A stretch of 6,173 nt of DNA from an uncultured Collinsella sp. GTDB lineage: Bacteria > Actinomycetota > Coriobacteriia > Coriobacteriales > Coriobacteriaceae. Location of the stretch: the NCBI GenBank assembly GCA_902478875.1, contig CABSMZ010000116.1, positions 1-6,173 on the forward strand, given 5' to 3'. A program made the position numbers and the translations under genes. Positions within the stretch are counted from its first letter, which is position 1, and the number at the start of each line of letters is the position of its first letter. Below the pieces are notes generated by a model. It had not been told where the DNA came from. It saw only the letters and a program-made list of their open reading frames with translations, and searched no databases. Shown here in pieces: positions 1 to 6,173 of this stretch.

Positions 1-42
1 CTCTCTCCGTCGTCGGCAGCGTCAGATGTGTATAAGAGACAG
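1..42 (+). other. Illumina Nextera i5-side adapter (synthetic, not genomic)
   Basis: Position 1 is the last base of the flow-cell primer. Bases 2-9 (TCTCTCCG) match Nextera i5 index S511 as I remember it. Bases 10-23 (TCGTCGGCAGCGTC) are the Nextera read 1 overhang. Bases 24-42 (AGATGTGTATAAGAGACAG) are the 19-base Tn5 mosaic end. Genomic sequence starts at 43. This stretch should be trimmed and must not be read as a transposon end. Confidence 0.98.
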
Positions 43-662
43 AGCTCAACCACGTGGAACTTGAACGCGCGGAACTTGTCGGCGAGCGGCATGGGGTCGT
101 TGACCTCCTCGACGGGACCGTCAATCTGAAGGCCGTTGTGGTCGACGATCACGCAGAGGTTATCGAGCTGCTGGTTGCCGGCAAACATGGCGGCCTCCCA
201 GACCTGGCCCTCCTCGCTCTCGCCATCACCCAGCAGGGCGTACGTGCGATAAGTATCGCCCCAGTGCTTGGCGGCAACGGCCATGCCCACGGCGGCGGAG
301 ATGCCCTGGCCGAGCGAACCGGTGGACATGTCAACGCCCGGAGTGTCGTTCATGTTGGGATGACCCTGCAGGTGGCTGCCGATGTGGCGCAGCGTCTCAA
401 GATCCTCCTTGGGGAAGAACCCACGCTCGGCGAGCACAGCGTACAGACCAGGTGCACAGTGGCCCTTGGAAAGCACAAAGCGATCGCGGTCGGCCTTGCG
501 GGGATGGGCCGGGTCGACGTTCATTTCCTCAAAGTACAGATAGGTCATGATGTCGGCAGCGCCGAGCGAACCGCCCGGATGGCCGGACTTGGCAGCGTGC
601 ACGCCGGTGACGATGCCCTTCCTTACCTCGTTGGCAACCTTTTTGAGCTCTTCGTCGCTCAT
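43..662 (-). CDS. tkt: Transketolase, N-terminal subunit (partial, C-terminal end cut off)
   Basis: This is the thiamine-diphosphate-binding half of a split transketolase, which moves two-carbon ketol units between sugar phosphates in the non-oxidative pentose phosphate pathway, in the cytoplasm. The 206 visible codons start MSDEELKKVANEV. Seen in the sequence: SGHPGGSLGA (His28 of the active-site region), SKGHCAPGLYAVLA (His68), STGSLGQG (113-120), and the ThDP/metal signature GDGESEEGQ from residue 145 with the closing Asn176 in DHNGLQIDG. The start ATG at 662 follows a strong AAAGGAAGG four bases upstream. Split N-subunits are usually about 270-285 residues, so roughly 70-80 residues are missing. 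The reading frame is clean and is cut by the adapter junction at 42/43, so this is truncation by library preparation, not a pseudogene. The C-terminal subunit gene is expected just beyond the left edge. It lies 207 bases downstream of the YitT gene, on the same strand, and probably has its own promoter. Confidence 0.95.
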
Positions 663-730
663 TGTGCCTTCCTTTCATCCTCATTAGACAAAATGCGCAC
701 GGCACCGAAGGTAATCCCAACACAGCCGCA

Positions 731-776
731 ATGCACGTACGTCATTCATTATGCTGGAAACTGATGGCTTTACCAG
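731..776 (-). promoter_or_regulatory. Candidate promoter and palindromic site upstream of transketolase
   Basis: On the minus strand a CATAAT hexamer (748-753, 5 of 6 match to TATAAT) lies 86 bases upstream of the transketolase ATG. The hexamer 17 bases further upstream is a poor -35 (CTGGTA, 771-776). The imperfect palindrome ATGCACGTACGTCAT (731-745; arms ATG-ACGT and ACGT-CAT with one extra C) sits where the start point and early transcribed region would fall, so it could be an operator. The only support is sequence resemblance and position. Confidence 0.25.
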
Positions 777-869
777 AGTTTTTATCATTATTTGAACAAT
801 TTAGCAGGCAGAACCGCTGATGAAACGGTTTATCAATGTGAACGTCTTTTGGATGGGACGCGGTCGGCC

Positions 870-1760
870 CTACGCGCTAATGTCCTTGAATCCCTCGCCG
901 AAAGCTTCCGTAACGTCGGCGACCGTCACAATGGCGTGAGGATCGCGCTCGCGCACGATCGTCTTGAGGGTATTGAGCTCTCGACGGTTCACGATGACCA
1001 TGATCACCGGCTTCTCGGCACCCGAATACATGCCAGTCGCCTTAAACTTGGTACAACCACGACCCAGGCCATACATGATATCGGCAGCGATATCAGGGAA
1101 CTTGTCCGAGATGATGAGTACCATACGGCGTTTGTTGCCACCATCGACCACGGCATCGATCACGTAGCCGCTAATGACCATCGAAAGGCCTCCATATAGT
1201 GCATTTTCGATTGAAAAGACCGGAGCCGACAGCGCACATACGGCAACATCGATCGCCATGACGGTCGAGCCCACGGGCAGCGAGGTATTACGCGAGATGA
1301 TTTGGCCAATCGTGTCCGAGCCGCCGGTGTTGGCGCCGGCGCGCAGCACCATGCCGTAACCGATGCCTGTAATAATGCCGCCCCACATGGCAGGGAGCAT
1401 CAGGTCCGCATCCGCCAGAGGTGCTACAAACGGGGCGAACAGATCGGTAAAGAAGCCCAGCAGCACAAAGCCCGTCGCGGTCTGCACCACGTAGAACATG
1501 CCGCCCTCGCGCATAACGACCAGCAACAGCAAGGCGTTCATCACAATCGTCTGAATACCAACGGGAAGCGATATGCCGCGCGATGCGCCGACCGCCTGGA
1601 TAATGGTGGCAAGGCCCGTAACACCACCGGCAGCAAGGCCGTTGGGAATCAAAAACAGGTCGGTCGCAATAGCGGCCAGAGCGCACCCCAACATAATCTG
1701 GGGCAGGTCGTGAAAGAAGTTCATCGATAGAATGCGCTTGATGTCCAGACGATATGCCAT
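870..1760 (-). CDS. YitT-family membrane protein with C-terminal DUF2179 domain
   Basis: A 296-residue integral membrane protein of the YitT/DUF161 family, whose transport or other activity is not established. About six or seven hydrophobic segments can be seen (roughly 22-38, 42-58, 66-84, 92-112, 122-140, 165-182, 186-204). Two family-type glycine-rich loops occur: IPNGLAAGGVTGLA (38-51) and GANTGGSDTIGQII (142-155). Residues about 212-290 form the soluble DUF2179 domain (GRGCTKFKATGMYSG, then a hydrophobic strand and EAFGEGF). Length and domain order are normal for the family. I chose ATG 1760 because GGGAGGT lies three bases upstream of it. An in-frame GTG at 1784 would add eight residues, but it falls inside a terminator hairpin and has no ribosome site. 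The stop is TAG. Upstream is the prfB spacer with three hairpins, and downstream is transketolase. No functional link to either neighbour can be inferred. Confidence 0.92.
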   Translation of the reverse strand: MAYRLDIKRILSMNFFHDLPQIMLGCALAAIATDLFLIPNGLAAGGVTGLATIIQAVGASRGISLPVGIQTIVMNALLLLVVMREGGMFYVVQTATGFVLLGFFTDLFAPFVAPLADADLMLPAMWGGIITGIGYGMVLRAGANTGGSDTIGQIISRNTSLPVGSTVMAIDVAVCALSAPVFSIENALYGGLSMVISGYVIDAVVDGGNKRRMVLIISDKFPDIAADIMYGLGRGCTKFKATGMYSGAEKPVIMVIVNRRELNTLKTIVRERDPHAIVTVADVTEAFGEGFKDISA

Positions 1761-1763
1761 GCT

Positions 1764-1770
1764 ACCTCCC
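1764..1770 (-). promoter_or_regulatory. Ribosome binding site that fixes the YitT-family start
   Basis: The minus strand reads GGGAGGT and then AGC before the ATG at 1760. This near-perfect anti-16S match selects ATG 1760 over the upstream GTG at 1784. It begins only two bases after the U-run of the adjoining terminator hairpin, so folding or termination there would directly affect its use. Confidence 0.85.
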
Positions 1771-1772
1771 TC

Positions 1773-1800
1773 AAAAAAGCGCACCCAAACGGATGCGCTT
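1773..1800 (-). terminator. Strong intrinsic terminator in the YitT leader (attenuator candidate)
   Basis: As minus-strand RNA the arms AAGCGCA-U-CC and GG-G-UGCGCUU form a 10-bp stem with a GUUU loop. The stem includes one U-G wobble and runs into six U residues. In plus-strand RNA the wobble becomes a C-A mismatch and no U-run follows, so the structure is designed for leftward transcription. It lies after prfB but ends only two bases before the YitT ribosome site, leaving no room for a promoter between them. YitT transcripts must therefore pass through it. A possible -10 (TAGAAT, 1821-1826 on the minus strand) just upstream would give a short leader containing only this hairpin. The terminator shape is clear; conditional control is inferred. 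Confidence 0.8.
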
Positions 1801-1840
1801 CGAACTTCTTGCTGTATTCGATTCTACCGATTCGCCGAAC

Positions 1841-1864
1841 AAAAACCACCCCTGCGCAGGGTTT
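1841..1864 (-). terminator. Tandem terminator-like hairpin, distal copy
   Basis: The minus strand has the self-complementary core CCCTGCGCAGGG (plus coordinates 1850-1861) followed by GTGG and a TTTTTG tract. It closely resembles the hairpin at 1876-1900 (ACCCT, loop, AGGG, GTGG, T-run) and probably ends the secA-prfB transcript together with it. The stem is short (4-5 bp plus weak A-U closing pairs), so efficiency is uncertain. Confidence 0.55.
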
Positions 1865-1875
1865 GCTTTGGATAC

Positions 1876-1900
1876 AAAACCACCCTGCTCGGAGGGTTTT
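1876..1900 (-). terminator. Tandem terminator-like hairpin, proximal copy (possibly bidirectional)
   Basis: The arms ACCCT and AGGGT enclose a six-base loop (plus 1882-1897), flanked by A-runs and T-runs on both sides. On the minus strand it is followed by GGTTTTG, and on the plus strand by TTTAT, so it could work in either direction. It begins 27 bases after the prfB stop codon, which is the expected place for the secA-prfB terminator. Confidence 0.55.
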
Positions 1901-1911
1901 ATCCATTTCCA

Positions 1912-1931
1912 CATAAACCGGGCGGTTTATG
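1912..1931. repeat. Inverted repeat covering the prfB stop codon
   Basis: Two perfect nine-base arms, CATAAACCG and CGGTTTATG, flank a GG spacer. The prfB TAA (1927-1929) is inside one arm. No U-run follows on the minus strand, so it is not a standard terminator. It could be an RNA 3'-end stabiliser or a protein site; its role is unknown. Confidence 0.6.
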
Positions 1932-3074
1932 CAGATGGGATCTCTGCGTCAGCGTTGCCAGTGGCCCAGCGATGGTAGCCAATAACAAACGGGTCCAGGT
2001 CGCCATCGTCAAGAACTGCCTCGACGTTGCCGGTCTCAACGCCCGTGCGTAGGTCCTTAACCATCTGATACGGGTAGAGCACGTAGCTGCGGATCTGGTT
2101 GCCAAAACCAATCGTGGTTTTGGGTCCGCGAATCTCATCCAGGGCCTCGGCGCGCTTCTCGAGCTCAATCTCGTACAGGCGAGCCTTGAGGATCTGCATG
2201 CACGCGGCCTTGTTCTGGATCTGGCTGCGCTCGTTTTGGCAGGTGACCACAATGCCGCTGGGGAAATGCGTCACGCGCACGGCGGAGTCGGTGGTGTTAA
2301 CGCCCTGACCGCCCGGGCCGCTCGCGTGGTACACGTCCACGCGGATGTCATCGGGACTGATTTCGATGTCGATATCATCGGGTAGCACGGGGATGACCTC
2401 GACGCCGGCAAACGTGGTCTGGCGGCGCTTCTTGTCGTCGGTGGGGCTAATGCGAACCAAGCGGTGGACGCCGGCCTCGGCGCGCAGCATGCCAAATGCG
2501 TCCTTGCCCTCGACGGTAAAGGTCGCGCGGTCGATGCCGATGACCTCAGCAGCGGGGCAGTCGTTAATCGTGACCTTCCAGCCGCGACGCTGGCAGTACT
2601 TCATGTACATCTTAAAGAGCATGAAGGTCCAGTCCTGGGCCTCCAGACCACCCTGTCCGGGCTTGATGGTCACAATGGCATCGCCGTGATCGAACTCACC
2701 GGTAAACCAGCTCGAAAGCTCAAGCTCATCGATGGCACGGGCCAGGCGCTCAGCCGTGGCTGTAGCCTCCTCGCGAAGGGCGGCGGCATCGGGGTCATCC
2801 CCCATCTCCTCGGCAAGCTCCAGCGCGGCGCGGGCATCGGAAAGCTCGCCGCGCGCGTTGTCCACGGCAGCGATATCTTCCTTGGTGCGCGCGATTTCCT
2901 CCATGGTGGCACGGGCGGCGTCGGCGTCATCCCAAAAGCCGGGGGCCACGCTTTTGGCCTCGAGCTCGGTCACGCGCGTGCGCTTTTCGTCCAAGTGGAG
3001 ATACGACTCGACCTCGCCGAGCCGGTCCGCAAACGCGTCCAGCTCGGCGGGCGTTACCTCTAAAGCCTCAGCCA

Positions 3075-3075
<1 letters not shown>
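1927..3075 (-). CDS. prfB: Peptide chain release factor 2 (RF2)
   Basis: RF2 enters the ribosomal A site at UGA or UAA and triggers release of the finished protein. The 382 residues are full length. The helical N-terminal domain is about 1-120, and the core holds the recognition loop and the catalytic GPGGQGVNTTDSAVR segment (Gly255-Gly256-Gln257). The residue equivalent to E. coli 246 is Ala (YHASGPGGQ), the common, more active form. The recognition tripeptide, normally Ser-Pro-Phe, reads Ser210-Pro211-Thr212 (RISPTDDKKRRQTTF), with codons AGC CCC ACC. The programmed +1 frameshift found in many prfB genes is absent: Tyr25-Leu26 is followed by CAC, not by an in-frame TGA, and no AGGGGG stimulator precedes it. 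The ATG overlaps the secA stop (TAATG) and has an AGGA seven bases upstream inside secA, so translation is probably coupled. The stop codon is TAA. Confidence 0.97.
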
Positions 3076-5882
<2,807 letters not shown>

Positions 5883-5888
5883 GTTGTT

Positions 5889-5893
5889 TCCTT
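5889..5893 (-). promoter_or_regulatory. Ribosome binding site that fixes the secA start
   Basis: The minus strand has AAGGA followed by AACAAC and then ATG at 5882. This supports that start over ATG 5873 (too far from the site) and over the in-frame GTG at 5969. Confidence 0.75.
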
Positions 5894-6013
5894 TTTGGCC
5901 ATCGCCCGTGCCATGCAGCTCCGAGCGAGTTAAACACAGATAGTTGTACTTTAGCCAAACAGGACGCACCCTATGCGGTCGACCTCAACCGCCACGTAAT
6001 AACTACGACCAAC

Positions 6014-6044
6014 CTGCCAAAAAGGGACTGGTTTATTTTGGCAG
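6014..6044 (+). repeat. REP-like hairpin, copy 1
   Basis: Perfect nine-base arms CTGCCAAAA and TTTTGGCAG enclose the 13-base loop AGGGACTGGTTTA. The loop core AGGGACTGGTT matches the core of copy 2 although the arms differ, which points to a structured repeat family. A CTTTTA tail follows on the plus strand, so weak terminator activity in that direction is an alternative, but no plus-strand gene would need it. Confidence 0.65.
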
Positions 6045-6077
6045 CTTTTATCTGGGAAAACGCCGTCTCTCTGCCAT

Positions 6078-6110
6078 TTGGTGCAAACCAACCTGTCCCC
6101 TCCGCACCAA
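6078..6110 (-). repeat. REP-like hairpin, copy 2 (inverted relative to copy 1)
   Basis: The arms TTGGTGC and GCACCAA (7 bp) enclose a 19-base loop. On the minus strand the loop contains AGGGGACAGGTT (plus coordinates 6090-6101), the same core as copy 1 with A for T at one place and one extra G. The layout (arm, GGGAC-GGTT core on the 5' side, returning arm) is the same as copy 1. Confidence 0.6.
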
Positions 6111-6112
6111 TC

Positions 6113-6126
6113 TGGTGCAATGGGGA
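6113..6126 (+). repeat. REP-like hairpin, copy 3 (truncated by library end)
   Basis: TGGTGCAATGGGGA repeats the arm sequence of copy 2 and the first bases of the GGGGA core in the opposite orientation, so copies 2 and 3 face each other. The fragment ends in the core, and the following bases are adapter. Alternatively it is only the second arm of a small GCACCA/TGGTGC hairpin shared with copy 2. Confidence 0.4.
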
Positions 6127-6173
6127 CTGTCTCTTATACACATCTCCGAGCCCACGAGACCGTACTAGATCTC
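6127..6173 (-). other. Illumina Nextera i7-side adapter (synthetic, not genomic)
   Basis: Bases 6127-6145 (CTGTCTCTTATACACATCT) are the reverse complement of the Tn5 mosaic end. Bases 6146-6160 (CCGAGCCCACGAGAC) are the read 2 overhang. Bases 6161-6168 (CGTACTAG) match i7 index N702 as I remember it, and 6169-6173 begin the flow-cell primer. Trim from 6127 onward. Confidence 0.98.

Larger units (their letters stand above)
5883..6126. other. Intergenic region upstream of secA, no gene found
   Basis: These 244 bases hold the secA leader and three REP-like hairpins in the distal half. No ORF with a recognisable product or ribosome site is present on either strand. Minus-strand hexamers resembling -10 elements exist (for example TAAAGT), but none has a fitting -35, so the secA promoter is not assigned and may lie within or beyond the repeats. 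The ORF running rightward from 5944 is an adapter artefact. Confidence 0.7.

Noticed and set aside
54..764. A 236-codon plus-strand ORF over the transketolase gene
   Set aside because: It is antisense to a clearly identified transketolase and runs into the intergenic spacer. There is no recognisable product, and its Val/Ala/His-rich composition is that of an antisense shadow.
812..830. A terminator after the YitT gene (AACCG...CGGTT on the plus strand)
   Set aside because: The stem is only five pairs and no U-run follows on the minus strand. No convincing terminator was found between the YitT gene and transketolase, so read-through is possible.
1761..1784. The upstream GTG start for the YitT-family protein
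   Set aside because: The GTG lies inside the terminator stem, has no ribosome site, and would place the strong GGGAGGT inside the coding region.
2464..3063. A 199-codon plus-strand ORF over prfB, and similar ORFs at 792-1199 and 1302-1730 over the YitT gene
   Set aside because: These are antisense shadows of well-supported genes produced by strong GC bias at third positions.
5883..5969. The 29-residue N-terminal extension of SecA from GTG 5969
   Set aside because: The extension does not look like SecA, and a proper ribosome site precedes ATG 5882.
6014..6050. A plus-strand intrinsic terminator
   Set aside because: A stem and CTTTTA tail exist, but no plus-strand gene precedes it and the loop core is shared with the neighbouring copy, so a repeat element explains it better.

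Overview
The window is a tagmented library fragment, not a bare chromosome segment. Bases 1-42 are an Illumina Nextera i5-side adapter and 6127-6173 are an i7-side adapter, each including index bases. Only 43-6126 (about 6.08 kb) is biological DNA.

The DNA is moderately GC-rich, and all four recognisable genes lie on the minus strand. The Actinobacteria-type release factor 2 and SecA, the split transketolase, the strong third-position GC bias and the repeat style upstream of secA suggest a gut Coriobacteriia member, possibly Collinsella-like. This is a judgement from memory and composition, not from a search.

Layout in the direction of transcription (right to left): an intergenic block with three copies of a REP-like hairpin motif (about 6014-6126); secA (5882-3075), the preprotein translocase ATPase, complete; prfB (3075-1927), peptide chain release factor 2, whose ATG overlaps the secA stop by one base; a 166-base spacer with a palindrome over the prfB stop, two similar tandem terminator-like hairpins and a third very strong terminator hairpin directly against the next ribosome binding site; a YitT/DUF2179-family membrane protein (1760-870); a 207-base spacer; and the first 206 codons of a transketolase N-terminal subunit (662-43), cut by the library end.

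The secA-prfB pair is a translationally coupled housekeeping operon (protein export plus translation termination). The YitT-like protein and transketolase are separate or conditionally linked units. I see no defence system, prophage, insertion sequence, CRISPR array, tRNA or rRNA.

The points most worth a second look are an RF2 whose stop-codon recognition tripeptide reads Ser-Pro-Thr instead of Ser-Pro-Phe, with no programmed frameshift; the terminator placed in the YitT leader; and the covarying REP-like repeats. A false ORF created by the right-hand adapter should be kept out of any protein set.
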